A stretch of DNA of 47,380 nt. Source: Rhodobacteraceae bacterium CG17_big_fil_post_rev_8_21_14_2_50_63_15. Its GTDB lineage: Bacteria > Pseudomonadota > Alphaproteobacteria > Rhodobacterales > Rhodobacteraceae. Each line of letters opens with the position of its first letter. The stretch's first letter is position 1. The stretch spans positions 5,944 to 53,323 of the forward strand of contig PFEY01000068.1 of the NCBI GenBank assembly GCA_002783205.1. Reading direction: 5' to 3'. Of the stretch, positions 16,187 to 24,396 are shown in pieces. A program made the translations under genes and the position numbers. The notes under the pieces are model-generated. The model worked only from the letters and a program-made list of their open reading frames with translations, was not told the DNA's origin and did no database searches.

Positions 16187-16987
16187 TCATTTGTAAATCA
16201 CGGCCTCTGTGGGCGGCAGGGTGAAATCCTCGGTATGCACGATCACGCCCTCATCGGTCAGCAGCAAGAGACCGTAGGCCCCCGGTTCGTCTATCGAGAG
16301 GCTCGAATCCTGATCGCCGAGCGCCATCGGCATCTGATGACATGGGCTCTTGAGGATCGCCACGGGAATGCCGCCCGCGCTGCCCTGCAAGGTGCGGTGG
16401 ATATGGCCCGAGATGATCTGGACGACGTTGCCATGCGCGTTCAGCCGATCGACCAATGCGGCGCGGTTCCGCAGGCCGATCCTGTCCATGCCGTCAAAAC
16501 CTGTCAGGATCGGGGGATGATGGGTAAAGACGATCACGCGGCGAGAACCCGCCGTGGCGAGCATCGCATCGAGCCATCCCAAGCGGTCCGGGCAGAGATA
16601 GCCGGAATGGACAACCTCGGCTTCCTCATCAAGGGTGTCCAGACAGATCAGGCGATAATCCCCGATATCCTCCGCTTGCTGAACGTGGCCCGAGTTGGTG
16701 CAAGGCGTCTTGGGGAAGGCCGACAGAAACGCTGCACGGCGGTCGTGATTGCCGAGCATCAAGCTGACCGGTAGCGGGCAGGCCGCAAGTGCGCTGCGCA
16801 ACCTCGCGTATTCTTCGGGCCTGCCATGATGGGTAAGATCGCCGCAGAGCACGATCCGCTCCGCCTCGGGGTGATGCGCCAGCGCATGTGCGAGCCCTTG
16901 GGTGAAGCGCGCGAAAGGGTCAAGCCCGATGATCGTTTCAGCCTGGGGAAGGATGTGGATGTCTGTAAAGACAAGTATTTTCTGCAT
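16187..16987 (-). CDS. Calcineurin-like metallophosphoesterase (CpdA-like)
   Basis: Metal-dependent phosphodiesterase of 266 residues, CpdA/3',5'-cAMP phosphodiesterase-like. All family metal-binding blocks are seen in order: TDIH (residues 8-11), GDLTHHG, GNHD, FTHHPP and SGHIHR. The start chosen is MQKILVFTDIH at 16987 because that is where the domain begins; a longer open frame to 17035 adds 16 residues with no family resemblance. No signal peptide, so cytoplasmic. Downstream of pyruvate carboxylase in the same direction with a hairpin between, so probably separate. Whether the substrate is cAMP or another phosphodiester cannot be told. Confidence 0.88.
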   Translation of the reverse strand: MQKILVFTDIHILPQAETIIGLDPFARFTQGLAHALAHHPEAERIVLCGDLTHHGRPEEYARLRSALAACPLPVSLMLGNHDRRAAFLSAFPKTPCTNSGHVQQAEDIGDYRLICLDTLDEEAEVVHSGYLCPDRLGWLDAMLATAGSRRVIVFTHHPPILTGFDGMDRIGLRNRAALVDRLNAHGNVVQIISGHIHRTLQGSAGGIPVAILKSPCHQMPMALGDQDSSLSIDEPGAYGLLLLTDEGVIVHTEDFTLPPTEAVIYK

Positions 16988-17077
16988 GACGCGGACCCGA
17001 ACAAGGAGCGGTGCGTGCAGCATCGGCGATTCCACGCTTCGGGGGAAGGGGTGTTGCGATCAAGGGTTGCCATCGCC

Positions 17078-17094
17078 CTCGGGTCGAACCCGAG
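17078..17094 (-). terminator. Hairpin after pyruvate carboxylase
   Basis: Perfect 7-base arms CTCGGGT and ACCCGAG separated by three bases, 30 bases after the pyruvate carboxylase stop. There is no T-run, so it may act as an attenuating hairpin or a 3'-end stabiliser rather than an intrinsic terminator. Confidence 0.4.
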
Positions 17095-17124
17095 AGCGAC
17101 GCGGCCAGGGGGCAGCAGGACGCG

Positions 17125-20100
17125 CTATTCCAGTTCCACCAGCAGGTCCTTGGCGTCGATCTGGCCGCCCGGCTGGACATGCACCGCCACAACCACCGCG
17201 TCGCGCTCGGCATGGATGCCGGTTTCCATCTTCATCGCTTCGATGGTCAGGAGAAGATCGCCCGCCTTGACCTTGTTGCCCACTTGTGCGGCGACGCTTG
17301 CCACCACGCCGGGCATCGGCGCGCCGATGTGGTTGGGGTTGCCGTTCTCGGCCTTGGGACGTGCGGCCGTCTGGGATTTCACCAGTCGGTTGGGCACGCG
17401 GATCACACGCGGCTGGCCGTTCAGTTCGAAGAACACCTTGACCTCGCCATCGTCGGTCGTCTCACCCACGGCTTGCAGTCGGATCTCGAGGATCTTGCCA
17501 GGGTCGATCTCTACGCTGACTTCCTCGCCAGGTTCCATCCCGTAGAAAAACGTGCGCGTGGGCAGGGTGCGCACCGGTCCATAGATCCGGTGGCGGCCCA
17601 TGTAGTCGAGGAAGACCTTGGGATACATGAGATAACCATTGAGATCCTCGCTATCGACCGACTTGCCCTCAAGTTCCTTGCTCAACGCGGTGCGGGTTGC
17701 CTCCAGATCAATCGGCTGAAGGTGCTTGCCCGGACGGTCGAGGATGGGGTGTTCGCCCTTGAGCACCTTCTTGACGATGGTCGCGGGAAATCCACCCGGT
17801 GGCTGGCCCAGATTGCCGCGCATCATGTCGATCACCGATTCCGGAAATGCCATCTCGGTTTCGGGATTTTCCACATCGGCGCGGCTCAGTCCCTGGCTGA
17901 CCATCATGAGCGCCATGTCCCCTACCACTTTGGAGCTTGGCGTAACCTTGACGATATCCCCGAACATCTGATTGACGTCAGCATAGGCGCGCGCCACCTC
18001 GGGCCAACGTTCCTCCAATCCAAGGCTGCGGGCTTGCGCCTTGAGATTGGTAAACTGCCCGCCGGGCATCTCGTGCAGATAGACCTCCGAGGCTGGCGCC
18101 TGAAGGCCTGATTCGAACGCCACATATTGTGCGCGAACCTGTTCCCAGTAATCCGACATCTCGCGAATTCGCTCGATGCTGAGGCCGGTATCGCGTGGCG
18201 TGTGGCGCAGCGCCTCGACGATGGACCCCAGACAGGGCTGTGAAGTGCCCCCTGAAAACGCATCCATCGCCGCATCGACAGCGTCCACGCCCGCCTCGGC
18301 GGCGGCGAGGATCGTGGCGCCCGCGATGCCAGAGGTGTCATGCGTGTGGAAATGCACCGGGATGTCGAGTTCGTTTTTGAGCGCCTTGACGAGAACGGTT
18401 GCAGAGGCCGGCTTGAGAAGCCCGGCCATGTCCTTGAGACCAAGGATATGCGCGCCTGAGGCCTGTAACTCCTTGGCCATGGCGACGTAATACTTGAGGT
18501 CATACTTGGCGCGCTTGGGGTCGAGGATGTCGCCCGTGTAACAGATTGCGGCTTCACAGATGCGCCCTGTCTCGATCACAGCATCCATGGCAACGCGCAT
18601 GTTCTCGACCCAGTTGAGGCTGTCGAAGACGCGAAACACATCGACTCCGGTGACTGCCGCCTGCCGCACGAATTCGCGCACCACATTGTCGGGGTAATTG
18701 GTATAGCCCACGCCATTCGAGGCCCGGAGCAGCATCTGCGTGAGCAGGTTGGGCATGGCGCGGCGCATGTCGCGCAGGCGCTGCCATGGACATTCCTGTA
18801 GAAAGCGGTAGGCCACGTCAAAGGTGGCACCGCCCCAACATTCGACGCTGAAGAGATTCGGCAGGTTGGCGGCATAGGCGGGTGCCGCGCGCAGCATGTC
18901 GATCGAGCGCATCCGCGTGGCCAGCAGGGACTGATGCCCGTCGCGCATGGTCGTATCTGTGAGGAGAAGCCGCTTTTGCGCCAGCATCCAGTCTGCCACG
19001 GCCTTGGGGCCACTGTCCTCAAGCAAGGTCTTTGTGCCCGGGGCCAGATCGGCGAGGCTCGCGGGTGCGCGCGGCGGCTTCAAATCCGCAGGTTTGGCGC
19101 GGCCCGCCGTCTCGGGATGCCCGTTCACGCTGATATCGGCGATATAGGTCAGCACCTTGGTGCCCCGATCCCGACGCTTTGAAAACTTGAACAGCTCCGG
19201 GGTCGTGTCGATGAATTTGGTCGTATATTGGTTGTTGAGAAAGGTCGGGTGTTTCAGCAAGTTCTCGACGAAGGCGATATTGGTCGAGACCCCGCGAATA
19301 CGGAACTCGCGCAGCGCCCGGTCCATCCGGGCAATCGCCGCCTCCGGTGTCTGGGCATGGGCCGTGACCTTGACCAGCAGGCTGTCGTAAAAGCGCGTGA
19401 TCACGCCGCCGGAATAGGCGGTGCCACCATCGAGGCGGATGCCCATGCCGGTGGCCTCGCGGAAGGCGGTGATGCGGCCATAATCTGGGATGAAGTTGTT
19501 TTGTGGATCCTCGGTGGTGATCCGCGTCTGCAAGGCGTGGCCGTTCAGGGTGATCTCCTGCTGGCTGGCCTTGCGGGTGGCCTCTGCCAGGGTCTTGCCT
19601 TCGGCGATCTTGATTTGCGCCTGCACGATGTCGATGCCAGTGACCTCCTCGGTCACGGTATGTTCGACCTGCACGCGTGGATTGACCTCGATGAAGTAGA
19701 ACTTGCCGCTGTCCATATCCATCAGGAATTCGACGGTGCCGGCGCATTCGTAGTTCACATGCTTGCAGATACGATAGCCGAGATCGCAGATCTCAGCGCG
19801 CTGCGTCTCCGACAGATAGGGGGCAGGCGCGCGTTCCACGACCTTCTGGTTGCGGCGCTGAACCGAGCAGTCGCGCTCGAAGAGGTGATACAGATTGCCG
19901 TGCTTGTCGCCGAGGATCTGCACCTCGACATGCCGTGCGCGCAGGATCATCTTTTCCAGATAGCCCTCGCCATTGCCAAAGGCAGCCTCGGCCTCGCGCC
20001 GACCCTCCAACACCTTTTCTGCCAGGTCCTCGGGTTTTTCGATCGGCCTCATCCCGCGCCCACCGCCGCCCCAAGAGGCCTTCAGCATCAGGGGATAACC

Positions 20101-20562
20101 GACCTCGGCCGCTGCCTTGCGGATTGCGTCCATGTTGTTCCCCAGAACGTCGGTCGCTGGGATCACTGGCACACCCGCCTCGATCGCCACGCGTCGGGCG
20201 CTTGCCTTGTCGCCCAACTGGCGCATGGTCAGCGCCTTGGGACCGATGAAGGTGATCCCCGCCGCATCGCAGGCCTCCACGAAATCGGGATTCTCTGAGA
20301 GCAGGCCATAACCGGGGTGGATTGCATCGGCACCGGATTGCTTCGCGACGCGAATGATCTCTTCAATCGAGAGATAGGCCGCGACCGGGCCCATCCCTTC
20401 GCCGATGCGATATGCCTCGTCCGCCTTGAAGCGGTGCAGGCTCAATTTGTCCTCTTCGGCAAAGACCGCGACGGTGCGCTTGCCCAGCTCATTGGCGGCG
20501 CGCATGATGCGGATGGCGATCTCGCCCCGGTTGGCGATCAGGATCTTCTTGAACTCGGCCAT
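17125..20562 (-). CDS. pyc: Pyruvate carboxylase
   Basis: Biotin-dependent enzyme that makes oxaloacetate from pyruvate, bicarbonate and ATP (1145 residues, normal length). Domains in order: biotin carboxylase, about 1-455 (FKKILIANRGEIAIRIMRA, GGGGRGMRPIEKPEDL, RDCSVQRRNQKVVE, FIEVNPRVQVEHTVTEE); carboxyltransferase, about 530-810 (TTMRDGHQSLLATRMR, FHTHDTSGIA, DAAMDAFSGGTSQP); central allosteric/linker region; biotin carrier with EAMKMETG near the C-terminus (biotinyl Lys at about 1111). ATG 20562 has GGGGAT seven bases upstream; a GTG two codons earlier is possible. Anaplerotic role for growth on lactate, pyruvate or sugars. Confidence 0.97.
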   Translation of the reverse strand: MAEFKKILIANRGEIAIRIMRAANELGKRTVAVFAEEDKLSLHRFKADEAYRIGEGMGPVAAYLSIEEIIRVAKQSGADAIHPGYGLLSENPDFVEACDAAGITFIGPKALTMRQLGDKASARRVAIEAGVPVIPATDVLGNNMDAIRKAAAEVGYPLMLKASWGGGGRGMRPIEKPEDLAEKVLEGRREAEAAFGNGEGYLEKMILRARHVEVQILGDKHGNLYHLFERDCSVQRRNQKVVERAPAPYLSETQRAEICDLGYRICKHVNYECAGTVEFLMDMDSGKFYFIEVNPRVQVEHTVTEEVTGIDIVQAQIKIAEGKTLAEATRKASQQEITLNGHALQTRITTEDPQNNFIPDYGRITAFREATGMGIRLDGGTAYSGGVITRFYDSLLVKVTAHAQTPEAAIARMDRALREFRIRGVSTNIAFVENLLKHPTFLNNQYTTKFIDTTPELFKFSKRRDRGTKVLTYIADISVNGHPETAGRAKPADLKPPRAPASLADLAPGTKTLLEDSGPKAVADWMLAQKRLLLTDTTMRDGHQSLLATRMRSIDMLRAAPAYAANLPNLFSVECWGGATFDVAYRFLQECPWQRLRDMRRAMPNLLTQMLLRASNGVGYTNYPDNVVREFVRQAAVTGVDVFRVFDSLNWVENMRVAMDAVIETGRICEAAICYTGDILDPKRAKYDLKYYVAMAKELQASGAHILGLKDMAGLLKPASATVLVKALKNELDIPVHFHTHDTSGIAGATILAAAEAGVDAVDAAMDAFSGGTSQPCLGSIVEALRHTPRDTGLSIERIREMSDYWEQVRAQYVAFESGLQAPASEVYLHEMPGGQFTNLKAQARSLGLEERWPEVARAYADVNQMFGDIVKVTPSSKVVGDMALMMVSQGLSRADVENPETEMAFPESVIDMMRGNLGQPPGGFPATIVKKVLKGEHPILDRPGKHLQPIDLEATRTALSKELEGKSVDSEDLNGYLMYPKVFLDYMGRHRIYGPVRTLPTRTFFYGMEPGEEVSVEIDPGKILEIRLQAVGETTDDGEVKVFFELNGQPRVIRVPNRLVKSQTAARPKAENGNPNHIGAPMPGVVASVAAQVGNKVKAGDLLLTIEAMKMETGIHAERDAVVVAVHVQPGGQIDAKDLLVELE

Positions 20563-20713
20563 GGCCACTATCCCCGATTGGTCTGGTGTTGCGACGGGTC
20601 GGATGCCGCGCCGCGGCGCTGAGACGTTGTAGGATTTGTGACGACTTTGCGCAATCCGGCATACCCTCTATTCGCCGGGTGGAGAAATTTCCTGTCCCCG
20701 AGGGTAGGGCGCA

Positions 20714-21853
20714 TTACCCGGTTGTGATCAGGCGCTTGCGCACATCCGAAAGCCGTGCCGTTCCAAGCTGGCCCATATTGGCCCTGAGATCCTCGGCGAG
20801 GATATCGGCCAGATGCGCGGGACCCCGCGCGCCCAGAGCCGCCAGCGCGAAATGCCAGCCGCGCCCCATCATCACGAAATCCGCCCCAAGGGCGATGGCG
20901 CGCAGGATATCGAGCCCGCCTTCTATGCCGCCATCGAGAATGACCGGCAGTCCGGTGGCGGCGCGCACCGCTGGAAGCGCCTCGATCGTGGCCGGAGCCG
21001 CGTCGAACTGACGTCCGGCGTGGTTCGAGATCCAGAGCGCGTCAACCCCCTCTTTCTCGAGCGCAGCGGCATCATCCCCGCGCAGCACGCCCTTGACCAC
21101 GAGTGGGCCATCCCATGCCTCGCGCAGCCAGCGCAGATAGTCCCAGTCCGGCGAGGTGCGCAGCAAATAGCCCGCATGTTTGTTTGAGGGCAGCCCCTTG
21201 GTGTGGCCCGCATAGTCGTCGATCAGTCGCATCCGGGGCATCCCCCGCCCGGCCATGCCTATCGCCCAGACCGGGCAGAGCGCGACCTGCGCCATCAGGC
21301 GCGGTGTCAGCTTCGGCGGTTGCGTCAGCCCCGAGCGCACCTGCCGTTCGCGGCGCGAGCCCACCGGCACATCGACGGTCAGCACCAGCACCGAGAACCC
21401 CGCATTGCGGGCGCGACGGAGCATATCGGTGCGGATCTCCGGGTCGCGCGGCGGATACATCTGGAACCACCCCTGACCGTTGAGATAGGGCCCGACATCC
21501 TCGGGTTTCTGGCTGGCTACGGTCGAAAGTGTGTAGGGGATACCCGCCTTGGTTGCGGCGCGGGCGAGATGCCTCTCGGCATCGGGCCAGATCAGTCCAG
21601 ACATCCCGACCGGAGCGATGCCGACCGGCAACCTATGGGTCTGGCCAAGAAGTGAGGCTGTCAAGTCTGGGGTGAACTCGCCATGCAGGATCGATGGGCT
21701 GAGCCGCACCTGATCAAGCATCAAACGGTTGCGCGCCTTGGTGGCCTCGACGCCGGTTCCACTGTCGAGATATTCCCAAACGAAACGCGGCACCCGACGC
21801 GCAGCGCGGGCGCGCAGGTCACTCAGGGCGGGATATGTTGCATGCAGGTCCAT
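20714..21853 (-). CDS. FMN-dependent alpha-hydroxy-acid oxidase (L-lactate dehydrogenase family)
   Basis: TIM-barrel flavoenzyme of about 379 residues that oxidises an alpha-hydroxy acid, such as L-lactate, to the keto acid. Seen: GIAPVGMSGLIWPDAE, TLSTVASQKPEDV, WFQMYPPRDPEI, VLTVDVPVGSRRERQVRSG, VVKGVLRGDDA, the active-site His in SNHAGRQFD (usual form SNHGGRQLD) and ILDGGIEGGLDILRAIALGA. Start uncertain: GTG 21868, ATG 21862 and ATG 21853 are in frame and none has a clear ribosome-binding site; MDLHATYPALSDLR fits the usual N-terminus. Close to pyruvate carboxylase but separated by 145 bases. Lactate, glycolate or mandelate use cannot be separated here. Confidence 0.88.
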   Translation of the reverse strand: MDLHATYPALSDLRARAARRVPRFVWEYLDSGTGVEATKARNRLMLDQVRLSPSILHGEFTPDLTASLLGQTHRLPVGIAPVGMSGLIWPDAERHLARAATKAGIPYTLSTVASQKPEDVGPYLNGQGWFQMYPPRDPEIRTDMLRRARNAGFSVLVLTVDVPVGSRRERQVRSGLTQPPKLTPRLMAQVALCPVWAIGMAGRGMPRMRLIDDYAGHTKGLPSNKHAGYLLRTSPDWDYLRWLREAWDGPLVVKGVLRGDDAAALEKEGVDALWISNHAGRQFDAAPATIEALPAVRAATGLPVILDGGIEGGLDILRAIALGADFVMMGRGWHFALAALGARGPAHLADILAEDLRANMGQLGTARLSDVRKRLITTG

Positions 21854-21962
21854 GGCGCGCATTTGCACGGGTTTTCAGGGGCTTGTCCAGAGGAGACAAA
21901 GATTTGGAACAATCCCCGAACATCTCTTTAACTCGGGCCTGCCCCGCGTTATTGTTTTTGTC

Positions 21963-24302
21963 ATGAGCAGTTTTGACGAATCCGACGCCTTTGAGGGCGC
22001 CAGCCTGTCCGCTCGCGCCATGGCGGCGCGCCCGATGCCATATCTGAATGATCTAAACCCCGAGCAGCGCCGGGCGGTCGAGACCATGGAAGGCCCGGTG
22101 CTGATGCTTGCGGGGGCGGGCACCGGCAAGACCAAGGCTCTGACCGCGCGAATCGTGCATCTCTTGAACACGGGCCACGCGCGGCCGAGCGAGATCCTTG
22201 CCGTGACCTTTACAAACAAGGCAGCGCGCGAGATGAAGGACCGGGTGGGACGGCTTCTCGGGCAACCCGCCGAGGGGATGCCGTGGCTGGGCACGTTTCA
22301 TTCGATCTGTGTCAAGCTCCTGCGGCGGCATGCCGAACTGGCCGGCCTCACTTCGGGTTTCACGATTCTGGACACTGATGACCAACTCCGCCTTTTGAAA
22401 CAACTGGTTCAGGCTGCGGGGATCGACGACAAGCGGTGGCCTGCGCGGATGCTGGCGGGGATCATCGATCAGTGGAAGAACTGCGCCTGGACGCCCGAAA
22501 ACCTGCCTGCCTCGGAGGGCAGCGCCTATGACGGCAAAGGGCCCGCACTCTATCGCCAATACCAGACCCGTCTGAAGGACCTCAATGCTGTCGATTTCGG
22601 CGATCTGCTCTTGCATGTCGTGACGCTGTTTCAGAAGCACGAGGACGTGCTCAAGCACTATCAGCGCGGGTTCCGTTACATCCTTGTGGACGAATATCAG
22701 GATACCAACGTCGCGCAGTACCTCTGGCTGCGGCTGCTTGCGGGCGGGCACAAGAATATCTGCTGCGTGGGGGATGACGATCAGTCAATCTATGGCTGGC
22801 GCGGTGCCGAGGTGGGAAATATCCTGCGGTTTGAAAAGGATTTTCCGGGTGCTGCGGTGATCCGTCTGGAACAGAATTACCGCTCGACACCGCATATCCT
22901 GGCGGTCGCCTCGGGGGTGATTTCGGCCAATCAGGGGCGTTTGGGCAAGACACTCTGGACCGAGGCTGAGGCCGGCGAGAAAGTGCGGCTCATCGGCCAT
23001 TGGGACGGCGAGGAGGAGGCGCGCTGGATCGGCGAAGAGATCGAAGCGATGCAACGCGGCACGCGCGGGATGAGGGGAATCGACCTTGACGATACCGCCA
23101 TTCTCGTGCGCGCGTCCCATCAGATGCGCGCCTTCGAAGACCGCTTTCTCACCATAGGTCTGCCCTATCGCGTGATCGGTGGCCCCCGGTTTTACGAGCG
23201 CCAGGAAATTCGCGACGCGATGGCCTATTTCCGCCTCGTGGTCAGTCCCGCCGACGATCTGGCCTTTGAGCGGATCGTGAACACGCCGAAGCGGGGTCTT
23301 GGAGACAAGGCGCGGCAGATCATTCAGGTGACGGCACGCCAGCATGGTGTGTCGCTGGTTGAGGGCGCGCGGATGTTGCTGGACGACAAGGGACTCACCG
23401 GCAAGGGCGCCGCAGAGTTGCGCCGATTGATCGACCATCTGGCCCGCTGGGGCCGAATCGGGAGAGATGGCGATCTCGGCCATGTCGAACTGGCCGAAAT
23501 GATCCTTGACGAGAGCGGCTATACCGGCATGTGGCAAAATGCCAAGACGCCCGAGGCACCGGGGCGGCTCGAAAACCTCAAGGAGCTGGTCAAGGCATTG
23601 GATCAGTTCGAGAATCTGCAAGGTTTTCTGGAACATGTCTCGCTCATCATGGAGAATGACGCGAGTGAGGCGGGCGAAAAGGTCAGTATCATGACGCTGC
23701 ACGCCGCCAAGGGGCTGGAATTTCCCGCCGTGTTCCTGCCCGGCTGGGAGGATGGGCTTTTCCCCTCGCAACGCTCTATGGATGAAAGCGGGGTCAGGGG
23801 GCTCGAGGAAGAGCGCCGCCTTGCCTATGTCGGCATCACCCGCGCCGAGGAGGTCTGCACCATCTCCTTTGCCGGCAATCGCCGGGTTTACGGACAATGG
23901 CAGAGCCAGATGCCCTCGCGCTTCATAGACGAGTTGCCGCCCGAGCATGTCGAGGTGCTGACTCCTCCCGGCCTATATGGTGGGGGCTATGGCGCGACCG
24001 CGGCTGTGGGGATCGAGACCCGCGCGGCCGAGGCCAATGTCTACAACTCCCCCGGTTGGCGGCGCCTTCAGGCGCGCGGAGCCGCGCGGCCGTTGGGGCA
24101 ACCCGCAGAGGCGCGTGAGAGCGTGATCGACGCCCACGCGTCAAGCGTGCATACCCTCGGTGAGCGCGTGTTCCATCAGAAATTCGGCTACGGGGCCATC
24201 ATCGGACTGGAGGGCGACAAGCTTGAAATCAAGTTTGACAAGGCAGGTGTAAAAAAGGTCGTGGCGCGATTCGTGGACCGTGCAGACGACCTGCCGTTCT
24301 GA
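21963..24302 (+). CDS. UvrD/PcrA-type superfamily 1 DNA helicase
   Basis: ATP-dependent 3'-5' DNA helicase for repair and replication-fork rescue (779 residues). Seen: the Q-motif area LNPEQRRAVE, Walker A AGAGTGKT (residues 50-57), TFTNKAAREM, the motif II stretch VDEYQDTN, motif III GDDDQSIYGWRGA, motif IV LEQNYRS, motif V IMTLHAAKGLEF, motif VI YVGITRAEE. A C-terminal Tudor-like tail (GERVFHQKFGYGAIIGLEGDK) as in PcrA. The open frame extends 234 bases upstream, but ATG 21963 begins the conserved protein. Divergent from the hydroxy-acid oxidase, convergent with valS with a hairpin between. Could be named uvrD or pcrA; the tail favours PcrA. Confidence 0.93.
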   Translation: MSSFDESDAFEGASLSARAMAARPMPYLNDLNPEQRRAVETMEGPVLMLAGAGTGKTKALTARIVHLLNTGHARPSEILAVTFTNKAAREMKDRVGRLLGQPAEGMPWLGTFHSICVKLLRRHAELAGLTSGFTILDTDDQLRLLKQLVQAAGIDDKRWPARMLAGIIDQWKNCAWTPENLPASEGSAYDGKGPALYRQYQTRLKDLNAVDFGDLLLHVVTLFQKHEDVLKHYQRGFRYILVDEYQDTNVAQYLWLRLLAGGHKNICCVGDDDQSIYGWRGAEVGNILRFEKDFPGAAVIRLEQNYRSTPHILAVASGVISANQGRLGKTLWTEAEAGEKVRLIGHWDGEEEARWIGEEIEAMQRGTRGMRGIDLDDTAILVRASHQMRAFEDRFLTIGLPYRVIGGPRFYERQEIRDAMAYFRLVVSPADDLAFERIVNTPKRGLGDKARQIIQVTARQHGVSLVEGARMLLDDKGLTGKGAAELRRLIDHLARWGRIGRDGDLGHVELAEMILDESGYTGMWQNAKTPEAPGRLENLKELVKALDQFENLQGFLEHVSLIMENDASEAGEKVSIMTLHAAKGLEFPAVFLPGWEDGLFPSQRSMDESGVRGLEEERRLAYVGITRAEEVCTISFAGNRRVYGQWQSQMPSRFIDELPPEHVEVLTPPGLYGGGYGATAAVGIETRAAEANVYNSPGWRRLQARGAARPLGQPAEARESVIDAHASSVHTLGERVFHQKFGYGAIIGLEGDKLEIKFDKAGVKKVVARFVDRADDLPF

Positions 24303-24324
24303 GCGGGCGTGGCGGCCGGAATTT

Positions 24325-24379
24325 GAGTATTTTCAGAACGGTGAACGAGGTTCAGCCCTTCATCGTTCTGAAAATACTC
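24325..24379. terminator. Long perfect inverted repeat between convergent helicase and valS
   Basis: GAGTATTTTCAGAACG (24325-24340) and its exact reverse complement (24364-24379) form a 16-base-pair stem with a 23-base loop. The hairpin lies between two convergent genes, so it can end transcription from both sides. Each arm begins a GAGTATTT...GATGAA-like unit, also seen at 27518-27566. Confidence 0.75.
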
Positions 24380-24396
24380 CCGCCGGAGGCGAGCCT